A stretch of 54,424 nucleotides of DNA, taken from UBA1020 sp964520495 (GTDB taxonomy: Bacteria > Patescibacteriota > Saccharimonadia > Saccharimonadales > Saccharimonadaceae). Shown here in pieces: positions 14,821 to 22,470 of the stretch (positions are counted from its first letter, which is position 1; each line of letters begins with the position of its first letter). The DNA lies in contig CAZFMZ010000003.1 in the NCBI GenBank assembly GCA_964520495.1, forward strand, positions 1-54,424. Reading direction: 5' to 3'. Under the pieces are notes generated by a model. That model searched no databases. It had not been told where the DNA came from and was given only the letters and a program-made list of their open reading frames with translations. A program made the translations under genes and the position numbers.

Positions 14821-15795
14821 ATGAATCGGACATCACGCACCAAAGCTTTTACCATCGTCGAACTGGTGGTTATCATTGCCGTCATCGGTATTTTGGCGGC
14901 GCTGACTGTCTTTGGGTGGCGTAACTGGCAGCAGAGCGTTGCCCGCAGCGCGGTGAAGTCAGACGTCAAACAGGCGGCTCTAGCGATGGAAAACGCTCGC
15001 AATTTCGGCACGAGCGGTTATCCTCTCTCAATCCCGACGACATATAAGTCAGGTCCTAACGTGACGGTCACCTACGTATCGGGCGATGCGAGCGAGTTCT
15101 GTATCCAAGGAATCAGCACCGCGGATACCTCGATTGCGTTTCATGTTAATACTTCCGTCAGTAAGGAGCCGCAGACGGGCATCTGCTCCGGTAGCGGCCT
15201 CGGTGCGCCGTCCATCACGCTTGCAAGTCTTAGCTCTTCCACGGCCTCGATTAGCTGGAGTGCAGTTGCCGGAGCGTCTACCTATGAAGTGCAGAAAAAA
15301 CTGAGTACGACCAGCTCTTGGGATACCAGCGTCAGCAAGACGACGACGAGCCATTCCTACACAGGGCTACAACTCGGCGCGACCTACAACTTTCGTGTCC
15401 GGGCGGTCGGCGCAAGTGGCGACTCAGGGTGGTCAGCGGCCGTCAATAGGATAACCCAACCGACGCCTTCGAGCCTTGATGTGACGAACCTCGTCTGCGG
15501 CAATGACGGCGGAACCGTCTCTTGGAAGAACGGCACGCTTACATGGACTTCAGCCCCGAACTCTATCACCGCTTCCTACCAAGTGACGAGTGCCCTCAAC
15601 CAACCGGGCACGACGTTCACGGTCACTAATACGACATCCGACGACACGCCAATTAGTCAATCCGCCAGCAGTACAGGCTGGTCGCCAAACAGCGAGGGCT
15701 CCGGTAACTTCACGGTGCGCGGAGTCGGCCCGAACGGTGAACTATCGACGCCCTCCGTCTGGACGGCAGGCCCGTACGAACCCTACGAGTGCTAG
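14821..15795 (+). CDS. Type IV pilin-like protein with fibronectin type III-like C-terminus
   Basis: A 324-residue prepilin. A short basic leader ends KA, followed by FTIVELVVIIAVIGILAAL (10-28), with Phe at +1 and Glu at +5. The residue before the cleavage point is Ala rather than the usual Gly. After the pilin helix and a short globular part, residues about 135-220 look like a fibronectin type III domain (SITLASLSSSTASISWSAV; YNFRVRAVG), followed by a second beta-rich domain. In Saccharibacteria type IV pili are used for twitching and host attachment, so this may be a decorated minor pilin or adhesin. Its stop is embedded in the pepP promoter. Confidence 0.85.
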   Translation: MNRTSRTKAFTIVELVVIIAVIGILAALTVFGWRNWQQSVARSAVKSDVKQAALAMENARNFGTSGYPLSIPTTYKSGPNVTVTYVSGDASEFCIQGISTADTSIAFHVNTSVSKEPQTGICSGSGLGAPSITLASLSSSTASISWSAVAGASTYEVQKKLSTTSSWDTSVSKTTTSHSYTGLQLGATYNFRVRAVGASGDSGWSAAVNRITQPTPSSLDVTNLVCGNDGGTVSWKNGTLTWTSAPNSITASYQVTSALNQPGTTFTVTNTTSDDTPISQSASSTGWSPNSEGSGNFTVRGVGPNGELSTPSVWTAGPYEPYEC

Positions 15796-15798
15796 AAT
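15790..15798 (+). promoter_or_regulatory. Extended -10 promoter of the aminopeptidase gene
   Basis: TGC plus TAGAAT (15793-15798), overlapping the last codons and TAG stop of the pilin gene. ATG is 6 bases later. Predicted leaderless. Confidence 0.65.
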
Positions 15799-15804
15799 AA
15801 GACG

Positions 15805-17004
15805 ATGGAATCGGGATTCTTCTCAGCTAACCGTCGTCGCCTGATTGAAAAACTAAACGGCGGCGTGATCGTCCTCGCTGCCTATGGGCGGGTACAGCGC
15901 AGTAACGATGCGGCTCATGCCTTTGCGCAGGAGGCGAACTTCTGGTACCTGACCGGTCTCACGGACCCTGACTGGCTGCTTGTCATTGATGGTTCGCAGG
16001 CAAAGAGCGTCCTCGTCGCGCCGGATATAAGTGAGGTGCACCGTATCTTCGACGGTGGCGTTACTCATGATGAGGCCAAGCATCGCAGCGGCGTGGACCG
16101 AGTGATGGATCACGACGGGGGTATGTCGCTCCTCAGGCAACTTGCCAGGAAACATAGCCTTGTCTATACGGTGGACCAACCGCCGCACGCTGAGCACTAC
16201 AACTTTGCGCTCAATCCTTCGATTGCCAAGCATCGCCTGCTGCTTGAGCGCACCTTCGCCCAAGTGCAGGACTGTCGGAAGGAACTTGCTGTTTTACGTG
16301 CGATCAAACAGGACGAGGAAGTTGTCATCATACAGAAAGCCGTTGATATTACTGTGCAGGCCTTCGAGGACGTGAAGCGTAACCTTGCCTCCTACCGGCA
16401 CGAATATGAGGTTGAGGCAACGTTCGGGTATCGTATGCGCCTGAAGGGTGCCGCAGGCCATGCCTACGACCCAATTGTCGCAGCTGGGGGCAACGCCTGT
16501 ACGCTCCATTACTCCCGAAACGATGCTCCGCTTCACTCACGCGAGCTACTGCTGATGGATGTCGGCGCGAGCTACGGGGGATACGCAGCAGACATTACCC
16601 GTACGTATGTGCGCGGTGCAGCCACCAAGCGTCAGGTGCAAATCCATGCAGCCGTCGAGCAGGCTCATCATGAGATCATTGCGACCATACGTCCGCATCT
16701 GGCAGTAGATGAGTACCAGCGCCAGGTCGATGCGATTATGTCAGACGCCTTACGCCGCGTCGGTCTATATGAAGATGAGGCCAGCCTGCGACGATACTTC
16801 CCTCATGCAGTCAGCCATGGACTGGGGATTGACGTTCACGACAGCTTGGGAGCCCCGCACCATCTTAGTGAGGGCATGGTGCTGACGGTTGAGCCTGGTA
16901 TCTATATTCCGGAAGAATCGATTGGCGTACGAATCGAAGACGATATTCTCATCACTGCCACCGGTAATCGCAACTTGAGTCGTAAGCTGTCGACAGGACT
17001 GTAA
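15805..17004 (+). CDS. pepP: Xaa-Pro aminopeptidase, M24B family
   Basis: A 399-residue metallopeptidase with an aminopeptidase P N-terminal domain (1-130; HAFAQEANFWYLTGL near 38-52) and a pita-bread catalytic domain. Metal ligands are visible: Asp in LLMDVGASYGGYAADITR (two Asp), His in HAVSHGLGIDVHD, Glu in LTVEPGIYIP and Glu in GVRIEDDILI. It removes N-terminal residues preceding proline. The start follows from the -10 six bases upstream. Confidence 0.94.
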   Translation: MESGFFSANRRRLIEKLNGGVIVLAAYGRVQRSNDAAHAFAQEANFWYLTGLTDPDWLLVIDGSQAKSVLVAPDISEVHRIFDGGVTHDEAKHRSGVDRVMDHDGGMSLLRQLARKHSLVYTVDQPPHAEHYNFALNPSIAKHRLLLERTFAQVQDCRKELAVLRAIKQDEEVVIIQKAVDITVQAFEDVKRNLASYRHEYEVEATFGYRMRLKGAAGHAYDPIVAAGGNACTLHYSRNDAPLHSRELLLMDVGASYGGYAADITRTYVRGAATKRQVQIHAAVEQAHHEIIATIRPHLAVDEYQRQVDAIMSDALRRVGLYEDEASLRRYFPHAVSHGLGIDVHDSLGAPHHLSEGMVLTVEPGIYIPEESIGVRIEDDILITATGNRNLSRKLSTGL

Positions 17005-17013
17005 TCGACCGTG

Positions 17014-17019
17014 TATACT
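17014..17019 (+). promoter_or_regulatory. -10 box of the holin-like gene
   Basis: TATACT 12 bases before the ATG at 17032. The predicted leader is about 6 nt. A GTG at 17011 would precede the -10 and was rejected as start. Confidence 0.55.
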
Positions 17020-17031
17020 GAAACGGATTAT

Positions 17032-17424
17032 ATGAGACGACAATTAGGGGTGTTTCTGTTGCGATGGCTGCTCAACTCATTTGGGCTATGGCTGGCAGTG
17101 AGGTTGCTTGGCACCGGTTACGGACCGGAGACAATCGATGCTGGTGCCGGAGTCTTCCTGTTGGCGGGATTGATTTTCTCTATCGTCAACAGCATACTTC
17201 GACCTATCGTCATCGTCTTATCTTTACCAGCAATTCTGGTGACACTCGGACTCTTCACATTCGTCGTGAACGGCCTGATGGTCTGGATCTCGCTGTCGCT
17301 GACGCCAGGACTTCAGATGACATTTCTGCATTCGGTCATCACCGGCATTCTGTTGAGTCTGATAAACTATATAATGAGCAGCGCCCTGGAACTGCGCTAT
17401 GAAACAATCCGGAAGGAGACCTAA
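17032..17424 (+). CDS. Phage holin family 4-type membrane protein
   Basis: A 130-residue protein beginning MRRQLGVFLLRWLLNSFGLW with four hydrophobic segments. The LIFSIVNSILRPIVIVLSLP loop-helix (about 47-66) and FVVNGLMVWI match PF04020 (formerly called holin superfamily IV or Mmr3-like), widespread in bacterial chromosomes and not usually phage-borne. Function is unknown. It lies directly upstream of secG, 6 bases apart, and is probably cotranscribed with it. Confidence 0.8.
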   Translation: MRRQLGVFLLRWLLNSFGLWLAVRLLGTGYGPETIDAGAGVFLLAGLIFSIVNSILRPIVIVLSLPAILVTLGLFTFVVNGLMVWISLSLTPGLQMTFLHSVITGILLSLINYIMSSALELRYETIRKET

Positions 17425-17430
17425 CATATC

Positions 17431-17667
17431 ATGGAATTCGCTAATATTTTACAGTATGTCACGCTCGGCTCGGGTGTATTGATGATCCTCTGCATCCTTC
17501 TTCAGCAACGAGGCGCCAGTCTTGGTGCCGGTTTCGGAAGCTCGGGTGAGCTGTACACAACTCGTCGTGGCCTCGACAAGAGCCTATTCGATGCCACCAT
17601 CGTGTTGGCGGTCGTCTTCGTGCTTTCTATCATGGCGGCACTTCTCTTACCAAGCCTGAGCGCGTAA
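17431..17667 (+). CDS. secG: Protein translocase subunit SecG
   Basis: A 78-residue SecG with two transmembrane helices (about 8-25 and 53-74). The family segment LQQRGASLGAGFGSSGELY (24-42) lies between them, followed by TRRGLDKSLFDATIV. SecG supports SecYEG cycling during protein export. The site GGAAGGAGA about 11 bases upstream provides translation initiation. It sits between a membrane protein and an exported solute-binding protein. Confidence 0.93.
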   Translation: MEFANILQYVTLGSGVLMILCILLQQRGASLGAGFGSSGELYTTRRGLDKSLFDATIVLAVVFVLSIMAALLLPSLSA

Positions 17668-17675
17668 GGCCGGCT

Positions 17676-19478
17676 ATGGCGGATGAGAAAGGGAGTTGGA
17701 AGCGTTTTCAGCGGCTTGGCTTTGACAGCAAGACGTTTACGAAGCGTGCCCGTAAGGCTGAAACGAATACCACACGGCACGCCCACAAGTTCGTTCTTAG
17801 TAAACTCGATTCACTCCGGAGCGCCAAGCAGCATATTATTCTCTGGCTACTGCTCATCGCTGTCCTGATGGGAGCGGTCGCTCTTCAGATGTTCTGGTAT
17901 CAGCAGGCATATCGAACCATGGCCTGGAAGAGTGGCGGGACGTACGCCGAAGCGACGATCGGTCCGATTAACACGCTTAACCCCCTTTACGCTACGACGC
18001 CGGCAGAACTTGCTGCGAGCAAACTCATCTTCTCTTCGCTGTATGACTATGACGACCGCGGTAGTCTGGCCGATGATCTGGCCGTTAATATGGACATAAG
18101 CAAAGATGGTAAGACTTACGTCGTGACGCTGCGTGACGACGTCGACTGGAGTGACGGTACGCGACTGACAGCACAGGACGTTACGTTCACGATTGGCCTC
18201 ATGAAATCTCCTGAAGCCCGCTCAAAGATGTTCTACGACAACAGCTGGGCAAGTGTGGCGGCCGAAGCACTCGATGAGCGAACGGTAAAGTTTACGTTGG
18301 CAGATAGTTATGCGCCCTTTCCACATGCGCTTACATTCTCGGTCCTACCGAAGCATATTCTGGAAGACGTACCGGCTGGATCATTGCGGCAAAATGCGTT
18401 CAGCGTCTCACCGGTCGGGAGCGGACCATTTAGCGTACGGTTACTCGATCCGGCACCGAACCGGAAGTATAAGATTCTCAATTTGTCCGCCGCCCCGTCA
18501 TACTATAAGGGAACTCCACGACTCTCACGATTCGCCCTCCACGCCTATCGTACGCACGACGATATGGTCCGGGCATTGCAGATCGGTGAAGTGAACGCGG
18601 CAGCCGGTGTGACCACGGACATGAGCGAGGTCTCGTCTTCGATTCGGACCAAACAGTTTCCGGTCGGGAGCGGGGTCTACGCACTCTTCAACGTGCAAGC
18701 TCCGACGCTTAAGAATGATAAGCTCCGGCGGGCATTGCAGGTTGGAACTGATACCGACGCCGTCCGTTCCACGATCGGCTACCCCGTACCCGCATTGCAC
18801 CTTCCGTTCGTGAATGGCCAGCTTACCGGTGATGGTATACCGACCAAACCCGCTTACGATACGCAGCGTGCCAAAAAGTTATTGAATGAAGCAGGATGGA
18901 AGCTACGTGGCGATAGTAAGATTAGGACCAACAAAGGGGGTGACAAGCTACAGCTTCGGGTGGTGACGACGCAAGATGCGGCGTATGAAGACGTGATGGA
19001 AGAGCTGGCTGGCCAGTGGCGTCAACTCGGCATCGATGTGCAGACCGAAGCTCGCGACCCGAGTAGTCCGACTCAGGATTTCGTGCAGACCACATTACAA
19101 CCCCGTGATTTCGACGTGCTGATACGCGAGTTGGGTATCGGAGCCGATCCCGACGTGTTTGCCTACTGGCATTCATCGCAGGCCACCACTCAAGGATATA
19201 ACTTCGCCAATTACCGCAATGACATTGCTGATGACGCGTTGGTCAGTGCCCGAGGTCGCAGCGAATCGGCTCTTCGGAATGAAAAGTATAAGGCGTTTGC
19301 CCAGCAGTGGCTGAAGGACGCACCGGCTCTCGGGCTGTACCAGTCGGTCATGCGTTATTCATATCGCGCCAGCGTTCAGCCGTATATCAGTGAGCGTAGC
19401 CTGCCTTCGGAAGCCGATCGTTATACCGATGTCATCTACTGGTCAGCACAACAGGCGCCGGTTTACAAAACACCCTGA
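17676..19478 (+). CDS. Membrane-anchored peptide-type ABC solute-binding protein (SBP_bac_5)
   Basis: A 600-residue protein starting 9 bases after secG. A basic N-terminus of about 50 residues is followed by one transmembrane helix (about 59-77). The family 5 binding fold comes next: AEATIGPINTLNPLYATTP near 90-108, then VTLRDDVDWSDGTRLTAQDV. It lacks a lipobox, so the helix, not a lipid, should hold it on the outer face of the membrane. No permease or ATPase genes adjoin it, so it may serve a distant transporter or act alone as a peptide receptor. Confidence 0.88.
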   Translation: MADEKGSWKRFQRLGFDSKTFTKRARKAETNTTRHAHKFVLSKLDSLRSAKQHIILWLLLIAVLMGAVALQMFWYQQAYRTMAWKSGGTYAEATIGPINTLNPLYATTPAELAASKLIFSSLYDYDDRGSLADDLAVNMDISKDGKTYVVTLRDDVDWSDGTRLTAQDVTFTIGLMKSPEARSKMFYDNSWASVAAEALDERTVKFTLADSYAPFPHALTFSVLPKHILEDVPAGSLRQNAFSVSPVGSGPFSVRLLDPAPNRKYKILNLSAAPSYYKGTPRLSRFALHAYRTHDDMVRALQIGEVNAAAGVTTDMSEVSSSIRTKQFPVGSGVYALFNVQAPTLKNDKLRRALQVGTDTDAVRSTIGYPVPALHLPFVNGQLTGDGIPTKPAYDTQRAKKLLNEAGWKLRGDSKIRTNKGGDKLQLRVVTTQDAAYEDVMEELAGQWRQLGIDVQTEARDPSSPTQDFVQTTLQPRDFDVLIRELGIGADPDVFAYWHSSQATTQGYNFANYRNDIADDALVSARGRSESALRNEKYKAFAQQWLKDAPALGLYQSVMRYSYRASVQPYISERSLPSEADRYTDVIYWSAQQAPVYKTP

Positions 19479-19485
19479 ATCAGGC

Positions 19486-19491
19486 TATAAT
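19486..19491 (+). promoter_or_regulatory. -10 box of tRNA-Leu(GAG)
   Basis: TATAAT 12 bases before the mature 5' end. Confidence 0.55.
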
Positions 19492-19503
19492 TCGTAGGCC
19501 CAT

Positions 19504-19591
19504 GCGCGAGTGGCGGAATTGGTAGACGCGTCAGCTTGAGGGGCTGGTGAGCATTATGCTCGTGGAGGTTCAAGTCCTCTCTCGCGCACCA
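19504..19591 (+). tRNA. tRNA-Leu (anticodon GAG)
   Basis: An 88-nt class II tRNA. Acceptor GCGCGAG pairs with CTCGCGC, the long variable arm GGTGAGCATTATGCTCGT follows the anticodon stem, the T-loop is TTCAAGT and the CCA end is encoded. Reads CUC/CUU. Confidence 0.95.
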
Positions 19592-19600
19592 ACAGAAGAG

Positions 19601-19622
19601 GCCGGTCTAATGACCGGCTTTT
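19601..19622 (+). terminator. Terminator after tRNA-Leu(GAG)
   Basis: GCCGGTC-TAAT-GACCGGC followed by TTTT, nested in a longer AACAGAA/TTCTGTT stem. Confidence 0.85.
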
Positions 19623-19659
19623 CTGTTGGCCTTTTCTATGTCGGTATGTATCGTACCTC

Positions 19660-19668
19660 TGGTATAAT
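19660..19668 (+). promoter_or_regulatory. Extended -10 promoter of tRNA-Cys
   Basis: TGG plus TATAAT (19663-19668), 11 bases before the tRNA. Confidence 0.7.
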
Positions 19669-19679
19669 CGTTCAAGGAC

Positions 19680-19753
19680 GGCGCGTTGGCGGAGCGGTTA
19701 CGCAGAGGTCTGCAAAACCTTTTAGACGGGTTCGACTCCCGTACGTGCCTCCA
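19680..19753 (+). tRNA. tRNA-Cys (anticodon GCA)
   Basis: A 74-nt tRNA. Acceptor GGCGCGT pairs with ACGTGCC with one G-U, the discriminator is U as expected for Cys, the T-arm is ACGGG-TTCGACT-CCCGT and CCA is encoded. Confidence 0.94.
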
Positions 19754-19762
19754 AAATGATAT

Positions 19763-19849
19763 GCGCGGATGGCGGAACTGGTAGACGCGAGGGACTTAAA
19801 ATCCCTTGGCCGAAAGGTCGTGCGGGTTCGATTCCCGCTCTGCGCACCA
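19763..19849 (+). tRNA. tRNA-Leu (anticodon TAA)
   Basis: An 87-nt class II tRNA, nine bases after tRNA-Cys and so probably on the same transcript. Acceptor GCGCGGA pairs with TCTGCGC, the anticodon stem is AGGGA/TCCCT with loop CTTAAAA, a long variable arm is present and CCA is encoded. Reads UUA/UUG. Confidence 0.95.
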
Positions 19850-19865
19850 CGGTGAAACAAGGCAG

Positions 19866-19893
19866 CGACACTCTTTGGGAGCGTCGATTTTTT
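19866..19893 (+). terminator. Terminator after the tRNA-Cys/tRNA-Leu pair
   Basis: CGACACTC-TTTGG-GAGCGTCG (one A/C mismatch) followed by a run of at least six T. Confidence 0.85.
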
Positions 19894-19906
19894 TACCCCA
19901 AAGTAG

Positions 19907-19912
19907 TATAAT
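19907..19912 (+). promoter_or_regulatory. -10 box of lemA
   Basis: TATAAT; transcription should start near 19919. Confidence 0.55.
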
Positions 19913-19950
19913 GGTGACATAAAATAATGTACGGACAAGGGGATGAAATA

Positions 19951-20514
19951 ATGATGTGGATGTGGATACTGATAGCAATCGTCGTCGTGATTGCGCTGTT
20001 CGTATGGATGACGTACAACGGCTTGGTAAAGCTGAACGTCCGTGTGCAGGAAGCGTGGAGCGATATCACCGTGCAGCTGAAGCGCCGTGCCGACCTTATC
20101 CCAAATCTCGTCGAAGCCGTTAAGGGGTATGCTGCCCACGAGAAACAGGTATTCCAGGATGTCACCGAAGCGCGTGCTAACGTGCTGAACGCGACCCAGA
20201 AAGGTCCGGCTGAGACTGCCAAGGCTGAGAATATGTTCGAGCAGGCGCTGAAAAGTCTGTTCGCGGTCGCCGAAGCCTATCCGCAGCTACGTGCAACCGA
20301 GAACTTCCAGAAGCTACAGGATGAGCTGGTCGATACTGAAGACAAGATTCAAGCGGCCCGGCGATTTTATAACGGCGGTGTTCGTAATCTCAACACCAAG
20401 ATCCAGCAGTTTCCTGCGAATATCGTGGCTAAGATGTTCTCCTTCACTAACAAGGAATTTTTCGAAGTCGAGGACATGGCGACTATCGAACAGCCTGTCA
20501 GCGTCAAATTCTAG
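19951..20514 (+). CDS. lemA: LemA family protein
   Basis: A 187-residue protein with an N-terminal membrane anchor (about 4-20) and a long helical bundle. LemA hallmarks are VQEAWSDITVQLKRRADLIPNL (split: VQEAWSDITVQ, then LKRRADLIPNLVE), the YPQLRATENFQKLQDEL helix and the RRFYNGGVRNLNT motif. ATG 19951 is chosen because AAGGGG lies 9 bases upstream; ATG 19927, 8 residues longer, would give a nearly leaderless start and remains possible. LemA is of uncertain function but is often paired with HtpX, as here. Confidence 0.92.
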   Translation: MMWMWILIAIVVVIALFVWMTYNGLVKLNVRVQEAWSDITVQLKRRADLIPNLVEAVKGYAAHEKQVFQDVTEARANVLNATQKGPAETAKAENMFEQALKSLFAVAEAYPQLRATENFQKLQDELVDTEDKIQAARRFYNGGVRNLNTKIQQFPANIVAKMFSFTNKEFFEVEDMATIEQPVSVKF

Positions 20515-20541
20515 CCGTACCGACCAAAGGAGCTACCCGAC

Positions 20542-21417
20542 ATGTACAGCGCCATCGCTTCCAATAAACGCAATACTTTCCTGATAATGGGTGTATTCAT
20601 AGTGCTTATCGCCGTTATCGGGTATCTTTTTTCGATATACTACGGCAGCACCGGTATATTCTGGGGTACTCTGGTGGGGGCGACAGTATATACTCTGATT
20701 CAGTATTTCATCGCCGCACGCTTGGCGTTGGCGATGAACGGGGCGCACCAGATACAGAAGAAAGACGACCCTCGTCTGTATCGGATCGTCGAGAACTTAT
20801 CGATTACCGAAGGCATGCCGATGCCAAAGGTGTATGTGGTCGACGACCCGGCACCCAATGCCTTCGCCACCGGCCGTGACCCGGAGCATGCGCATGTGGC
20901 TGCAACTACCGGCTTACTCCAGCTCATGAACGACCGGGAGCTGGAGGCTGTAATGGCACATGAGCTCGGCCATGTGCGTAACTATGATATACGTGTCATG
21001 ATGATCGTTTTCGGACTCGTCAGTGCCATCGGCCTGCTGGCGGATATATTCCTCCGAATGATGTGGTTCGGTGGTGACAATGATCATCCGCCACATCCTA
21101 TCTTCCTCGTACTAGGGATTGTTGCGGCTGTGTTAGCACCGATCGTCGCTATCATGGTTCAGGCCGCCATATCGCGTCAACGCGAATATCTGGCGGATGC
21201 CAGTGGTGCGATGACGACGCGTGACCCGGAAGGTCTGGCTAGCGCGCTGGAAAAATTAGGGAATGCCGGCACGGCGCTACGTCGCCAAAACAGCAGCACC
21301 GCCCATCTCTTTTTTGCCAATCCACTGAGGGGGGCTAGCTTTGCCAAACTCTTCAGTACTCATCCACCTATCGAACGTCGTGTCGAACGGTTACGTAACA
21401 TGGGTGGATCGTTCTAG
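20542..21417 (+). CDS. htpX: Protease HtpX homologue (M48 zinc metalloprotease)
   Basis: A 291-residue membrane protease. Two N-terminal helices (about 15-35 and 40-58) precede the catalytic motif HELGHVRNYD (about 134-143), two further helices follow, and the third zinc ligand region is REYLADASGA (about 220-229). HtpX degrades misfolded membrane proteins under envelope stress. AAAGGAG lies about 9 bases upstream of the ATG. It forms an operon with lemA, separated by 27 bases. Confidence 0.96.
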   Translation: MYSAIASNKRNTFLIMGVFIVLIAVIGYLFSIYYGSTGIFWGTLVGATVYTLIQYFIAARLALAMNGAHQIQKKDDPRLYRIVENLSITEGMPMPKVYVVDDPAPNAFATGRDPEHAHVAATTGLLQLMNDRELEAVMAHELGHVRNYDIRVMMIVFGLVSAIGLLADIFLRMMWFGGDNDHPPHPIFLVLGIVAAVLAPIVAIMVQAAISRQREYLADASGAMTTRDPEGLASALEKLGNAGTALRRQNSSTAHLFFANPLRGASFAKLFSTHPPIERRVERLRNMGGSF

Positions 21418-21426
21418 AGGCGACCC

Positions 21427-22470
21427 ATGCCGAGATCGTCAGCCGCACGTAACCGTCCAGCGAATACCTTTCGACAACGCCTTGTTACTTCGTGCCAGGA
21501 ATTTCTTGCCCGACGTCCACACCGCAGCTTTCGCCTGACACGGCGGCGTGACTATGCGCGGTCTCTCCGGTTGCCAGGGTATCTACGGTTCACAGCCGAA
21601 GTACTAAGCCTCCTCTGGGCGCACCGGAGCTTATTTGGAGGGCTGGCACTTACCTACGCCCTCCTTACTGTTATATTCGTCGGCTTGTCTTCTCAGGACG
21701 CTTACAACGAATTGGCGGGTCTGCTCGACGAGTCAAAAGGTGAACTACTACGCGGGGCGTGGGGGGCGGTCGGCGGTGCAGGGTTGCTGCTATTGTCGGG
21801 TATCGGCGGTAGCTTTGCCCCGCAACTGACGAGCGTCCAACAGGTATATGCCATGCTGGCGGTACTGTTGACCTGGTTATCAACGGTCTGGTTGCTTCGC
21901 GCAATCTTGTCTGGAAACCGACCGGCGCTGCGGGATGCCCTCTATGGTTCCGGTGGTCCGCTCGTCGCAAGCGGACTGGTATTCTTGGCAATCTTCGTAC
22001 AGTTATTGCCAATCGCGCTGGCGGCTATTGTCGTGAATACGGCTATCTCAACTGGTTTTGTCGACGGCGGCCTATTGGCTATGCTACTGTGGCTCATCGT
22101 CGGACTGCTGGCCGTGCTGTCGCTCTACTGGATTACCAGTACTATCATGGCGCTGGTTATCGTGACCTTACCGGGGATGTATCCCTGGCACGCCATCAGG
22201 GCTGCGGGCGACCTGGTGATCGGTCGGCGGTTGCGTATTCTCATACGGCTACTCTGGTTGATTATCATGATCGGCCTCTTTTGGGTGGCCATCGTGCTTC
22301 CGACCATTCTCATCGACGGATGGTTGCGTACGCTGATTCCCTGGTTCGACAATATTCCCTTAGTGCCTATCGTCATCCTGCTCGTTACCTCACTCACGAC
22401 CGTCGTGTCGTCCGCGTATCTGTATCTGTTGTATCGAAAGGTGGTCGATGATGACGCAGATCCCGCCTGA
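21427..22470 (+). CDS. Polytopic membrane protein of unknown function, 347 aa
   Basis: An Arg-rich N-terminus (1-50; many RR pairs) is followed by about six transmembrane helices between 60 and 340. The layout and a KxG-type segment ARAAGDLVIGRR-like (residues about 255-265, reading HAIRAAGDLVIGRR) recall YciC/DUF975-like multi-pass proteins, but no family can be claimed. It starts nine bases after htpX and overlaps the ligA start by 23 bases, so the three genes are likely one transcript. The first Met may not be the true start, as no good Shine-Dalgarno is seen. Confidence 0.7.
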   Translation: MPRSSAARNRPANTFRQRLVTSCQEFLARRPHRSFRLTRRRDYARSLRLPGYLRFTAEVLSLLWAHRSLFGGLALTYALLTVIFVGLSSQDAYNELAGLLDESKGELLRGAWGAVGGAGLLLLSGIGGSFAPQLTSVQQVYAMLAVLLTWLSTVWLLRAILSGNRPALRDALYGSGGPLVASGLVFLAIFVQLLPIALAAIVVNTAISTGFVDGGLLAMLLWLIVGLLAVLSLYWITSTIMALVIVTLPGMYPWHAIRAAGDLVIGRRLRILIRLLWLIIMIGLFWVAIVLPTILIDGWLRTLIPWFDNIPLVPIVILLVTSLTTVVSSAYLYLLYRKVVDDDADPA

